Assembly (NCBI GenBank): GCA_019417325.1 | Contig: DXVO01000038.1 | Span: forward strand, 62,001-126,000 | Source: Parabacteroides sp. | GTDB taxonomy: Bacteria; Bacteroidota; Bacteroidia; Bacteroidales; Tannerellaceae | Length of the DNA: 64,000 nt | Direction: 5' to 3' | Shown here: in pieces, positions 1 to 9,009 of the stretch | Numbering within the stretch: position 1 is the first letter of the stretch | Layout: each line of letters starts with the position of its first letter | Notes under the pieces: generated by a model | Seen by the model: the letters and a program-made list of their open reading frames with translations, nothing else | What the model was told of the DNA's origin: nothing | Databases searched by the model: none | Program-made: the position numbers and the translations under genes

Positions 1-1593
1 TTGCAAGAACAGGTTTTCGGTTATTTATACATTGTATATGATAATACGGAAAACCACCATAAAGCAGAAGTCATCCAAGACAACCTTGCCAAATTAAAGG
101 TGGCAGTCGATACCGGAGAATCCTTTATGTGGGAATATACTGTTGCCACTGAAAAACTAACCGTAGATTTCGGCTTGAATGATGACCTGGAAAAAAGTGA
201 AACTTTATCTTATATAAAGGAACAGCAACCGACCTGCCTTCAGGACTTCATCAGTACTTTACATCCTGAAGATATAGATAAAGTCTATTACAATTTATTC
301 AGACGCCTGATAAATGGCGAGATAAATAATTATGTAGCGACTTATCGCCGTATCCTGAACGGTAGATTATTTTGGTTTAATTCAAACGTTCGGGCATATA
401 AGTTCAATGAAGACGGTACACCAAGCAAAATTGTAAGCTATACTTCCAATATAACCAAACAGCGGGAAGGTGAAAATGAATTGATACGTATCAAAGAAGC
501 CGACAAACTGAAATCAGCATTCCTTGCCAATATGAGTCATGAGATACGAACTCCTTTAAATGCAATCGTTGGCTTTTCCGATATAGCAGCAGAAACAAAT
601 GACGCCGACGAACGTAGAATGTATCTGAATATTATTCATAAAAATAATGACTTGCTGTTGCATCTGATTGACGATATTCTGGATTTCTCCAAAATAGAGG
701 CGGGAACGTTCAATTATCATATTACAGATACCAATATCAAAGAAATCTGTGGAGAGATATATCTGGCTAATCTGGATAATACCAATCCGGATGTCAAATT
801 ACTCTTTGACCAAAATCTACCTTCTATTCACCTGCAAACAGACCCGCAAAGAATCACACAGGTTATTGCAAACTTTGTAAATAACGCTATCAAGTTTACA
901 GAAGATGGTTCTATCACTCTATCCTATAACAAAGAAGGGGATCATTTACGTGTGAGTGTCAGCGATACAGGAATCGGGATTTCCGAAAAAGATGCAAACC
1001 GTATTTTCGAACGTTTCATCAAAGTAAATGATTTCAAGCCTGGCACAGGATTGGGGCTGACTATCAGTAAAACGATTATCGAAAGCCTGGGAGGAAAAAT
1101 AGGCGTAACATCAAAAGCTGATTCAGGTTCAACCTTCTGGTTCACATTGCCTCTTGGAAAAGAACAAGATGAAGATGTTCAAGCGCCCAATAAATCTTAC
1201 AAAACGCTTACCCACAGGGAACCTTCTAAAGAGAAGAGTATCCTTGTGGCTGAAGATACTGTCGAGAACTATAAGCTGATGGATGCCTTATTAGGCAAAA
1301 CGTACACATTATATCATGCTTGGAACGGGCAGGAAGCTGTAGATTTATACAAAGAGAAACAACCGAATCTCATATTGATGGATATACGGATGCCTATAAT
1401 GGATGGTTTTGAAGCAGCATGTAAAATCAGGGAACTATCAGAAACAGTACCTATTGTCGCCCTTACGGCTTTTGCTTTTGAGAAAGAAAGAAAAATGGCG
1501 GAACAATGCCGCTTTACAAACTATGTTGTAAAACCGGTTGAAATTGCAGAATTAGAAGACTTGATCAGAAAAATGTTAATAATTGACAAGTGA
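1..1593 (+). CDS. Hybrid sensor histidine kinase with PAS and receiver domains (5' end outside window)
   Basis: The reading frame is open from the first base, so the true start probably lies to the left; the initial TTG is not a convincing start. Domains in order: PAS fold (about residues 30-157, ending in the SYTSNITKQ type of PAC motif), HisKA with the H-box MSHEIRTP (phospho-accepting His near residue 180), HATPase with an N-box (NFVNNAIKF, about 290), DTGIGIS and GTGLGL (about 348-353), then a receiver domain with the acidic start VAED and the phospho-acceptor Asp461 in LMDIRMP, ending with the conserved VVKP lysine. This is a signal-transducing kinase that passes phosphate to its own receiver domain. 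There is no output domain, so a separate phosphotransfer partner or regulator is needed. No transmembrane part is visible in the piece seen. Family assignment is certain; the signal is unknown. Confidence 0.93.
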   Translation: MQEQVFGYLYIVYDNTENHHKAEVIQDNLAKLKVAVDTGESFMWEYTVATEKLTVDFGLNDDLEKSETLSYIKEQQPTCLQDFISTLHPEDIDKVYYNLFRRLINGEINNYVATYRRILNGRLFWFNSNVRAYKFNEDGTPSKIVSYTSNITKQREGENELIRIKEADKLKSAFLANMSHEIRTPLNAIVGFSDIAAETNDADERRMYLNIIHKNNDLLLHLIDDILDFSKIEAGTFNYHITDTNIKEICGEIYLANLDNTNPDVKLLFDQNLPSIHLQTDPQRITQVIANFVNNAIKFTEDGSITLSYNKEGDHLRVSVSDTGIGISEKDANRIFERFIKVNDFKPGTGLGLTISKTIIESLGGKIGVTSKADSGSTFWFTLPLGKEQDEDVQAPNKSYKTLTHREPSKEKSILVAEDTVENYKLMDALLGKTYTLYHAWNGQEAVDLYKEKQPNLILMDIRMPIMDGFEAACKIRELSETVPIVALTAFAFEKERKMAEQCRFTNYVVKPVEIAELEDLIRKMLIIDK

Positions 1594-1643
1594 CAATTAG
1601 ACAACACTTGATTAATTATTAGATATCGCATCCTTTATAAAAT

Positions 1644-1684
1644 AAAAAATCCAACTAATTCCCAGAGGGGTAGTTGGATTTTTT
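1644..1684. terminator. Bidirectional intrinsic terminator
   Basis: A perfect 14-bp stem (1644-1657 with 1671-1684; AAAAAATCCAACTA and its complement) encloses a 13-base loop. The A-rich left arm and T-rich right arm give a U-tract in both directions. It separates the converging histidine kinase gene and the GH92 operon. Confidence 0.9.
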
Positions 1685-1743
1685 ATTTAAAGATATTTAC
1701 TGAATATCTTTACAAATCGGCTAAAAGCTGAAACAACCGTCAA

Positions 1744-4017
1744 CTATTTGGGCATCGGTGCTGCAGAAGGAGGCGGAGTTGCAATCCCCCATTCCTTGTT
1801 TGCTTTCGGTCCCATTTCAAGCTCCAAAATACCGCCGGAAGCGATTTCACTATGATCAAACCAAGGCTGGTTCAATGCTTTACCGTTCAATTTGGCAGAC
1901 TGAACATATTTATTTTCAGCAGAAGCATTATTTGCTTTTACTTCAAATACGTTGCCGTTGCCTAAATCTACTTTCACATCTGTGAAGAACGGACTGCCTA
2001 TATTATAAGTAGGAGAACCCGGAGTCACAGGATAGAAACCCATCTGGCTGAAAACAACAAATGCAGACATACCACCACCGTCTTCATCTCCGGGGACACC
2101 CATCAAATCGTTACGGAACCACTGGTTAAGCAATGTACGGATACGCTTCTGTGTCTTCCACGGCTGACCTGCATAGTTATACAGATAAGGTATATGCAAA
2201 CTCGGTTCGTTGGCCATTGAGAACTGACCTACATTTCCGGTATGGTCGGGCAATGTAGAATAGAATTGCCATTTGGACATTCCCAGCGGAGTATCAAACA
2301 TAGAATCCAATGCAGCGGTAAACACTTCATTCCCTCCAATCATAGAAACCAAATCACCAATATTGTGCTGTACATCCCAACGGTAAACATATCCGTTGTT
2401 TTCATCATAATAATCGCGTGCTCCTAATCCTCCGGAATAACGATAATCGATACCCTCTATAAACTTGCCGTCTTTATCCTTCGGATGGAAGAAACGGGTT
2501 TCAGGATTGAACAGGTTACGATAATTATAAGACTGACGCAAATAGTAGTCCGCCTCATCGGATTTTCCTAATTCTGCGGCTATTTGTGACAAGCACCACT
2601 GGTCATAAGCCGTACCCAAAGTAACAGCTACCGGCTGACGTTTTTCCCAAATAGATACATTCGGAACGGTTTCCTGTTCCCCCGGTTTCAATGCCGGAAT
2701 ATATCCGTGTTCCTTATAGAACTCATCCAACCAACCGGCCGGTGCTGCAGACCAGGGAATTAATGTTTTTTCTTCTATACCCTTCTTCGCTGCAATATAA
2801 GCTTTCTCCAGGTTGAAACCACGGACACCTTTACGGTAGGCATCGATAACGGTTGCTACAGCATGGTTGGAGTTCATACGGCGCGAGTCTCCTGTTACTT
2901 CCGGGAAAGTAGGCATCCAGTTTGTTCCCATTTGTTCTGCCATTAACAGGAAAGAATTGATAATATCACTTTCTTTCTCGTTGTCAATCAGGACGCGAAG
3001 CGGATGAGTAGCACGGTAAGTATCCCAAATCCAATCATCCGTATAGAACGGGCGTCCGTTGTCTTCATGAATCTTACCATCGAATGCACTGTAATAACGT
3101 CCGTCTTCACTCAAGTTCACCGGACGCTCATAGCAACGGTATAAAGAAGTATAGAATATCACTTTATCGTCCTGGCTTCCGCCTTGAACCTGAATTTTAC
3201 TTAAAGCATCATTCCAATCGTTCTTAGCTTCTTTCGCTACGACGTCTACATTATATGCAGCAATTTCACGATCCAGATTTTTCTTTGCTTGTTCTTCGCT
3301 GATAAATGAAATACCGTAACGAACACCCAAAGTCTTTACATCATTACCGAAGGAAAGAGCAATCGCAGCGTTTCGTCCTTCTACCGATGTCTGGTCATAA
3401 TTTACATTTTCAGCCGATAGAACACCGGATTTTAAAGGTTTCCGGTCGGTTTCGGCATACAGGTAAACTTTTGTTTTTTTGTCTACATATTGGTAGCCGC
3501 TAACTGCATTATCTTTTACCTGCAATTGCCCGTTACGGCTGTTGAATATCAGATAAGCAGGACCGTCTTTCTCAAAAGTGATCGCATAAACAGCACTTTG
3601 GTGAGATGGAGCAAAGTTTACATCTATATTCTCGTTATCCAAATAAACCTGGTAACGGTACGGATGAATTTTCTCCTGATCGTAACTATAATTAATAACA
3701 GGTTTCAATCCGGCTTCATCTCCCTGGTACGGACTCAGATTAAAAGCCGAACTTCCGCGATGGCTGGTTACAATGATTGGCAATCCACCTAAAAGATCAC
3801 CTGTAAAATCAGCACGTTCGGGATAAACACGCAACATACTGTTTGGCAGGTGCACTGTAGGATAAGTAGGCACCAATAAGTGGCTGATGTTACCCATATA
3901 GGGATTCACATAGTCTACCGGATCAAGGGCAGAACCTTTGTCACCACTCTGAGCGCAGGCACCCAGCAAAAATGCGGATGCCAGTAACGCTACTGTTGTC
4001 TTGATTGTCTTGTTCAT
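1744..4017 (-). CDS. GH92 alpha-mannosidase, lipoprotein (GH92 copy 1)
   Basis: 757 residues, the normal GH92 size. A lipoprotein signal ends in LLGAC (Cys21), so the enzyme is probably anchored in a membrane facing the periplasm or cell surface. GH92 enzymes are calcium-dependent exo-alpha-mannosidases. Visible family marks are the N-terminal VDYVNPYMG, the GDEDGGGMSA loop holding the presumed catalytic-base aspartates, and GFYPVTPGSP. This copy departs from the family in two places. The acid-loop region reads YDENNGYVYRW instead of the usual EGN-W-Y. The +1-site motif reads MANEPSLHIPYLY, with alanine where histidine is usual (Glu604 kept). It is the last gene of a three-gene GH92 operon, 33 bases after the previous one. 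Its linkage specificity may therefore differ from its neighbours. Family is certain; specificity is inferred. Confidence 0.93.
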   Translation of the reverse strand: MNKTIKTTVALLASAFLLGACAQSGDKGSALDPVDYVNPYMGNISHLLVPTYPTVHLPNSMLRVYPERADFTGDLLGGLPIIVTSHRGSSAFNLSPYQGDEAGLKPVINYSYDQEKIHPYRYQVYLDNENIDVNFAPSHQSAVYAITFEKDGPAYLIFNSRNGQLQVKDNAVSGYQYVDKKTKVYLYAETDRKPLKSGVLSAENVNYDQTSVEGRNAAIALSFGNDVKTLGVRYGISFISEEQAKKNLDREIAAYNVDVVAKEAKNDWNDALSKIQVQGGSQDDKVIFYTSLYRCYERPVNLSEDGRYYSAFDGKIHEDNGRPFYTDDWIWDTYRATHPLRVLIDNEKESDIINSFLLMAEQMGTNWMPTFPEVTGDSRRMNSNHAVATVIDAYRKGVRGFNLEKAYIAAKKGIEEKTLIPWSAAPAGWLDEFYKEHGYIPALKPGEQETVPNVSIWEKRQPVAVTLGTAYDQWCLSQIAAELGKSDEADYYLRQSYNYRNLFNPETRFFHPKDKDGKFIEGIDYRYSGGLGARDYYDENNGYVYRWDVQHNIGDLVSMIGGNEVFTAALDSMFDTPLGMSKWQFYSTLPDHTGNVGQFSMANEPSLHIPYLYNYAGQPWKTQKRIRTLLNQWFRNDLMGVPGDEDGGGMSAFVVFSQMGFYPVTPGSPTYNIGSPFFTDVKVDLGNGNVFEVKANNASAENKYVQSAKLNGKALNQPWFDHSEIASGGILELEMGPKANKEWGIATPPPSAAPMPK

Positions 4018-4050
4018 ACGTTTTTATTTTAATTTTGGACTTAGGACAGA

Positions 4051-6321
4051 TTATTCTGCTGTCTTCGGACGATTCTCCGGAGCGGCCCCGAATTCCTTAT
4101 TCGGAGTATTCCCCATTACAAAGGTAAGATTTCCTCCCTTCATAACGTCATCATACAGGATATAAGAATTGTTATACGGCTTTCCATTTAATAACACGGA
4201 CTGGATATAAATATTATCCTTACTATTGTTCTGTGCCACAATATCAAATGTCTTCCCATCCGGCAAGCGGACAGAAGCCTTATCAAACAAAGGGCTACCG
4301 AATACAAGTACACCATTCGATGGATTTACCTGATAGAATCCTAAAGCAGACATGATATGCCATGCAGACATCTGACCACAATCTTCATTACCGATAACAC
4401 CTTCCGGCTTATCTGTATAAAACTCATCCTGAATAAAGCGAACTTTCTCCGCAGTCTTCCATTGTTCACCGGCATACGGATATAAATAAGCCACATGATG
4501 ACTGGGTTCGTTGCCATGTGCATACTGGCCAATCAAACCGCTGATATCGCTGGACGCTCCCTCTCCCATATCACCTTCTACAATAAACAAGGAATCCAGT
4601 TTGGAAACAAAGTTAGCATCTCCTCCCATTAAGGCAATCAATCCTTCCGGATGTTGCGGAACAAAGAATGTATACTGCCAGCCGGTACCTTCCGTGAAAT
4701 CACCAACACCGTGGACTGAACGGAACGGATTGTAAGGAGTACGCCAGCTACCGTCATTCATTTTCGGGCGGATGAAGTTGATATCCTTATCATAATATTG
4801 TTCATAATATTTACCGCGTTTCAAGAATGTCTGATAATCTTCAGTCTTACCCATTTTCTTTGCCATTTGCGAAATGCCCCAATCGTCGGCAGCATATTCC
4901 ATAGCAATAGAGGTTGCTTCATGAATCTTATCACAAGGGATATAGCCTTTTTCCAGTACATAAGGCACGCCATTCTGTTTCTCATAAGTAGCGGAAGAAA
5001 CCATATCGGCATATGCTCGTTCCGCATCAAAACCTGTAAAGCCTTTTAAATAAGCATCTGCAATAATGGGAACTGCACTGTAACCGGGCATACATTCCGT
5101 TTCTCCTCCTACCAACGGCCAGATAGGCAATTTGCCTTGCTGATCATAGATGCTCAGGAATGAGTTCACAATGTCGCCAACCATTTCCGGCTTAATAATA
5201 GTAAACAACGGATTTAATGTACGGTAGGTATCCCACAAAGAGAAAGTGGAATAGTTCTTCCAGTTATTGTTTGTATAAACCTTATCATCATGTCCACGGA
5301 AGTCTCCATTCACGTCACAATATAACGTCGGCGCGATGAATGCATGGTACATAGATGTGTAGAAAATCTTTTTGGCACGTTCATCTTTGGTATCGATAAC
5401 AACAGATGCCAATTGGTTGTTCCATTTATCAATTGCGTCCTTGTGTACCCGGTCGAAATCCCAATGCTCAACTTCGGCATTCATATTTGCCAATGCATTT
5501 GCACAGCTTACAGACGAGATTGCAATCTTTACCTGTACATTCGGAGTATTGTTCTTGAAAGTTACGACACCTTTTACAGATTCGCCACTCAACTCATCGT
5601 TACCAGCCACTGCATCATCATTAAATACAGCTAATGATTCGATAGGTTGGTCTGTTTTCATAGTGAAATACACTTTATGCCGCGGGCTCCAACCTTTGGA
5701 AAAACGGAATCCTTCAATTGTATTATCATCTATCTTTTTCAGATAAGTCTCATACGCCCTGTCGCCATTACCCTCTTTCAGGTTAATCAATAAACGTTGC
5801 TCACTTCCTTCCGGATAAGTATAACGATGCAAAGCCGTACGTTCCGTTGTTGTAAGTTCAACTTTCACACCATTATCCATCAACAGAGAATAATAACCCG
5901 GAGATACGGTCTCATTTGCGTGCTTATAATAGGAAGATGCTGTACCTTCAATATTATCCTGTTCGCCACGGGCGGTACGAACCTCACCTGTATAAGGCAT
6001 TAATAAAATATCGCCCAAATCAGCACAGCCGGTTCCACTCAAATGAGTATGGCTGAAGCCTATAATTACACTGTCAGAATAATGATAACCTGAACACCAG
6101 TCCCATCCTTTATGGATATTCTGAGGTCCGGCTTGTATAGCTCCGAACGGGACATTCGCGCCAACGAATACATGCCCGTGTTCACCTGATCCGATATAAG
6201 GATCTACATATACAGTATAGTCTGTTTTGTTTTCTACTTTCTCTTGTGTGGTACAAGAAAATGCGAAAAATGTCAGGCACATTGCTATGCCTGACATTAT
6301 CGGTTTATGAATAAAATTCAT
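4051..6321 (-). CDS. GH92 alpha-1,2-type mannosidase, lipoprotein (GH92 copy 2)
   Basis: 756 residues with a lipoprotein signal (FFAFSC, Cys23). GH92 landmarks: VDPYIGSGEHGHVFVGA near the N-terminus, FTEGTGWQYTFFVP (presumed catalytic acid Glu), HGNEPSHHVAYLYPYAG (His602-Glu605 region) and GNEDCGQMSAWHIMSALGFY. The HGNE motif matches the His-Glu pair reported to bind the +1 mannose in alpha-1,2-specific GH92 enzymes such as Bacteroides thetaiotaomicron BT3990. Of the five GH92 copies here, this is the only one carrying it. It lies 10 bases after GH92 copy 3 and 33 before copy 1, so the three are co-transcribed. An alpha-1,2-mannosidase acting on mannan side chains or high-mannose N-glycans is the best guess. 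Confidence 0.94.
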   Translation of the reverse strand: MNFIHKPIMSGIAMCLTFFAFSCTTQEKVENKTDYTVYVDPYIGSGEHGHVFVGANVPFGAIQAGPQNIHKGWDWCSGYHYSDSVIIGFSHTHLSGTGCADLGDILLMPYTGEVRTARGEQDNIEGTASSYYKHANETVSPGYYSLLMDNGVKVELTTTERTALHRYTYPEGSEQRLLINLKEGNGDRAYETYLKKIDDNTIEGFRFSKGWSPRHKVYFTMKTDQPIESLAVFNDDAVAGNDELSGESVKGVVTFKNNTPNVQVKIAISSVSCANALANMNAEVEHWDFDRVHKDAIDKWNNQLASVVIDTKDERAKKIFYTSMYHAFIAPTLYCDVNGDFRGHDDKVYTNNNWKNYSTFSLWDTYRTLNPLFTIIKPEMVGDIVNSFLSIYDQQGKLPIWPLVGGETECMPGYSAVPIIADAYLKGFTGFDAERAYADMVSSATYEKQNGVPYVLEKGYIPCDKIHEATSIAMEYAADDWGISQMAKKMGKTEDYQTFLKRGKYYEQYYDKDINFIRPKMNDGSWRTPYNPFRSVHGVGDFTEGTGWQYTFFVPQHPEGLIALMGGDANFVSKLDSLFIVEGDMGEGASSDISGLIGQYAHGNEPSHHVAYLYPYAGEQWKTAEKVRFIQDEFYTDKPEGVIGNEDCGQMSAWHIMSALGFYQVNPSNGVLVFGSPLFDKASVRLPDGKTFDIVAQNNSKDNIYIQSVLLNGKPYNNSYILYDDVMKGGNLTFVMGNTPNKEFGAAPENRPKTAE

Positions 6322-6331
6322 TGTACTTGTT

Positions 6332-8686
6332 TTATTTTTTCTTTTTACTCGGTTTTACTGATATCGGAGAAAGTTTACTAATTCCTTCCTCGTTTACAGA
6401 AAATGAATAAGGCATATCTTCCGGATTGATTCCACGTTTCAAATTTGGTTTGTCACCCATTACGATATCGATAACACCGCCTTTGAACAAATCATTATGA
6501 TCCAAATAATTCTTCGTATAATTCTTACCGTTAAACGTCATCGACTCGATATAAATATTCTTGTCGCTGTTGTTCGGAGCATTAATTACCAAATTATTTC
6601 CGTTTTCAAAATGAAGAGTAGCCTTCTTAAACAGAGGTGCACCCAAAATATATTGAGTTGTACCAGGAGCAACCGGATAGAAACCTAAAGCAGAGAATAC
6701 ATACCAGGCTGAAGTCTGTCCGTTATCTTCATCACCGCAATAGCCATCAGGTCCCGGAGTATACATACGGTCCATAACCTGACGTAACCAATATTGCGCT
6801 TTCCAGGGCTGACCTGCATAGTTATACAAATAAATCATATGCTGTATCGGCTGGTTGCCATGAGCATAGTTACCCATATTCATTACGGTCATTTCACGGA
6901 TTTCGTGAATTACTCCACCATAATAACTATCATCAAACAATGGCGGAACAGCAAATACGGAATCAAGCATCATTACGAAAGAATCTTTACCACCCATCAG
7001 GTTGATTAATCCCTGAGGATCATGGAATACAGACCAAGAATAATGCCAGCTGTTTCCTTCAGTAAAGGCATCACCCCACTTCAGCGGAGAGAATGGAGAC
7101 TGGAATTCTCCGTTTTCATTCTTACCACGCATCAATTTACTTTCTTTGTCATACAGATTCTTGTAATTCAATGCACGGCGGGCATACAATTCCAATTCTT
7201 TTTTCGGACGGCCTAATTCCTTAGCTATCTTCCAGATACACCAGTCATTGTAAGCATATTCCAACGTACGGGCTGCATTCTCATTAATCTTTACATCGTA
7301 AGGAACATACCCTAATTTGTTGTAATATTCATGTCCTAAGCGACCTGTTGAAGAAACTGTAGGATGAACATTTTCAGTTCCATGGATTAAGCCTTTATAT
7401 AAAGTTTCCAAATCATCTACTTTTACGCCCTTCATATAAGCATCCACCAGAATAGAAGCAGAGTTGTTACCAACCATGCAGCCACGGTGTCCCGGACTTG
7501 CCCATTCAGGGAAGAAACCGCTTTCCTTATATGTATTAATCAAACCTTCCTGCATTTCCTTATTCATTGAAGGATACATCAAGTTCAGGAACGGGAACAG
7601 ACAACGGAAGGTATCCCAGAAGCCTGTATCTGTAAACATATAACCCGGCAATACTTCTCCATTATAAGGGCTGTAGTGAACAACCTGTCCGGCAGCATCT
7701 ATTTCATAGAACTTACGTGGGAACAATAAAGAACGGTACATGCAAGAATAGAATGTACGATACTGGTCTAAGTTACCACCTTCAACTTCTATCTTTCCTA
7801 ATTCCTTATTCCAAACGTCCTTACCCTTCTGTACCAATGTATCGAAATTATCATTGCCTAACTCTTTCAGGTTGATAGCAGCCTGGTCAAAACTAATGAA
7901 AGAAGAAGCGACTTTTGCATGAACGATTTCACCTTTTTTAGTTTTGAAACCAATTACAGCTCCTACATGGTTGCTGGATTGTTCTTTAGCACCTTCTTTT
8001 AATGTCGCATCAGCGAAAGTTGCTTCATAAGTAAACGGTTTGTCGAACTCTATTACAAAGTAATTCTTGAAGTTATCAGGAACACCACCGCTATTCTTTG
8101 TCGAATAACCGATAATCTTATTTTCTTCCGGTATTACTTTTATGTAAGAACCTTTATCCAAAGCATCGACAACAATATATGAATGTTCGTTTTCCGGGAA
8201 AGTAAAACGGAACATAGCTGCACGATCTGTCGGAGTAAGCTCGGTTACGATATCATGCTCTGCCAGATATACTTTATAATAATATGCTTTAGCGATTTCC
8301 CCTTTATGAGAAAACCAGCTGGCACGTTTATCCTGGTCAAATTCCGGTTTGCCGACGATTGGCATAATGGCAAACTGTCCGTAATCGTTAATCCACGGGC
8401 TTGGCTGATGGGTTTGCTTGAAACCACGAATTTTATTTGCAGTATATACATATTGCCATCCGTCTCCCATCTTGCCTGTTTGCGGAGTCCAGAAGTTCAT
8501 ACCCCAAGGACGTGCAATCGCAGGATACGTATTTCCCGTTGATAATTCGAAAGTAGACTGTGTTCCCATTAACGGGTTTACATACTCCACCGGATCAAAA
8601 GCCCCGCTTTCAGCCGCCGAAGCAGGTTTCCCCACCCACATCAAAGTAGCAGCCAAAGCCAAAGCCCAAACACTTTTTTTCTTCAT
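6332..8686 (-). CDS. GH92 family glycosidase, secreted (GH92 copy 3)
   Basis: The start is placed at 8686 (MKKKSVWALALAATLMW), which begins a proper signal peptide ending in PASAAES; the frame stays open 23 codons further upstream, but that extension would bury the signal. The product is about 784 residues. GH92 marks: VEYVNPLMGTQSTFELSTGNTYP, FTEGNSWHYSWSVFHD (acid loop), HGNQPIQHMIYLYNYAG and GDEDNGQTSAWYVFSALGFYP. The HGNQ form (Gln612 where alpha-1,2 enzymes have Glu) is shared with copies 4 and 5. In one characterised GH92 this Glu-to-Gln change was linked to acceptance of mannose-1-phospho-6-mannose; that link is recalled, not tested. Signal peptidase I type export suggests a soluble periplasmic enzyme. 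First gene of the copy 3-2-1 operon, with its own probable promoter at 8763-8770. Confidence 0.93.
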   Translation of the reverse strand: MKKKSVWALALAATLMWVGKPASAAESGAFDPVEYVNPLMGTQSTFELSTGNTYPAIARPWGMNFWTPQTGKMGDGWQYVYTANKIRGFKQTHQPSPWINDYGQFAIMPIVGKPEFDQDKRASWFSHKGEIAKAYYYKVYLAEHDIVTELTPTDRAAMFRFTFPENEHSYIVVDALDKGSYIKVIPEENKIIGYSTKNSGGVPDNFKNYFVIEFDKPFTYEATFADATLKEGAKEQSSNHVGAVIGFKTKKGEIVHAKVASSFISFDQAAINLKELGNDNFDTLVQKGKDVWNKELGKIEVEGGNLDQYRTFYSCMYRSLLFPRKFYEIDAAGQVVHYSPYNGEVLPGYMFTDTGFWDTFRCLFPFLNLMYPSMNKEMQEGLINTYKESGFFPEWASPGHRGCMVGNNSASILVDAYMKGVKVDDLETLYKGLIHGTENVHPTVSSTGRLGHEYYNKLGYVPYDVKINENAARTLEYAYNDWCIWKIAKELGRPKKELELYARRALNYKNLYDKESKLMRGKNENGEFQSPFSPLKWGDAFTEGNSWHYSWSVFHDPQGLINLMGGKDSFVMMLDSVFAVPPLFDDSYYGGVIHEIREMTVMNMGNYAHGNQPIQHMIYLYNYAGQPWKAQYWLRQVMDRMYTPGPDGYCGDEDNGQTSAWYVFSALGFYPVAPGTTQYILGAPLFKKATLHFENGNNLVINAPNNSDKNIYIESMTFNGKNYTKNYLDHNDLFKGGVIDIVMGDKPNLKRGINPEDMPYSFSVNEEGISKLSPISVKPSKKKK

Positions 8687-8762
8687 GATATAACACTTGT
8701 TAATTAATACAAAAATCTTAAACGCTTTAAATTTATTGCCCACAACTGCTGGCAATGCGTTA

Positions 8763-8770
8763 CAAATATA
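8763..8770 (-). promoter_or_regulatory. -7 element of the GH92 operon
   Basis: Read on the minus strand the bases are TATATTTG, an exact match to the Bacteroidetes TAnnTTTG element, about 75 bases before the GH92 copy 3 start. No clear TTTG lies 19 bases upstream, so strength is uncertain. It follows the terminator of the susD1 operon, so the GH92 trio can be expressed separately. Confidence 0.55.
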
Positions 8771-8932
8771 GGAACAATATGGAGCAAAAAGAATACAAAT
8801 AATTAAAAAAAGGGAGAAGAACAGTCATTTTGATTGAAATTTGAACAGGTTGAATTTAAATCAAAGATGTTTCCCTTAAAATTCAATGTACTGACGGAGC
8901 ACTTTAATAAAATACGGCTCAATACCTCTTAT

Positions 8933-8967
8933 AAAAAGGGGAGAATGAAAAAAGTCACCCTCCCCTT
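8933..8967 (-). terminator. Intrinsic terminator after susD1
   Basis: Stem AAGGGGAG (8936-8943) with CTCCCCTT (8960-8967), 16-base loop, followed on the minus strand by a U-tract. It lies about 40 bases past the susD1 stop. The rest of 8756-9009 holds only the promoter at 8763-8770. Confidence 0.75.
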
Positions 8968-9009
8968 CTATTTTACTCAATTATAGTTCCTTTTACAGAT
9001 TCCTATTAA

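Noticed and set aside
1..90. TTG at position 1 as the start of the histidine kinase
   Set aside because: The frame is simply open at the window edge, and the PAS region seems to continue leftwards; the gene is reported as 5'-incomplete.
3306..3792. Long open frames on the strand opposite the GH92, SusC, permease and helicase genes
   Set aside because: They are shadows of strongly supported coding sequences, without family motifs, signal peptides or promoters of their own.
8687..8755. 23-codon N-terminal extension of GH92 copy 3
   Set aside because: It would place a charged stretch before a good signal peptide and covers the leader close to the promoter; the start at 8686 is preferred.
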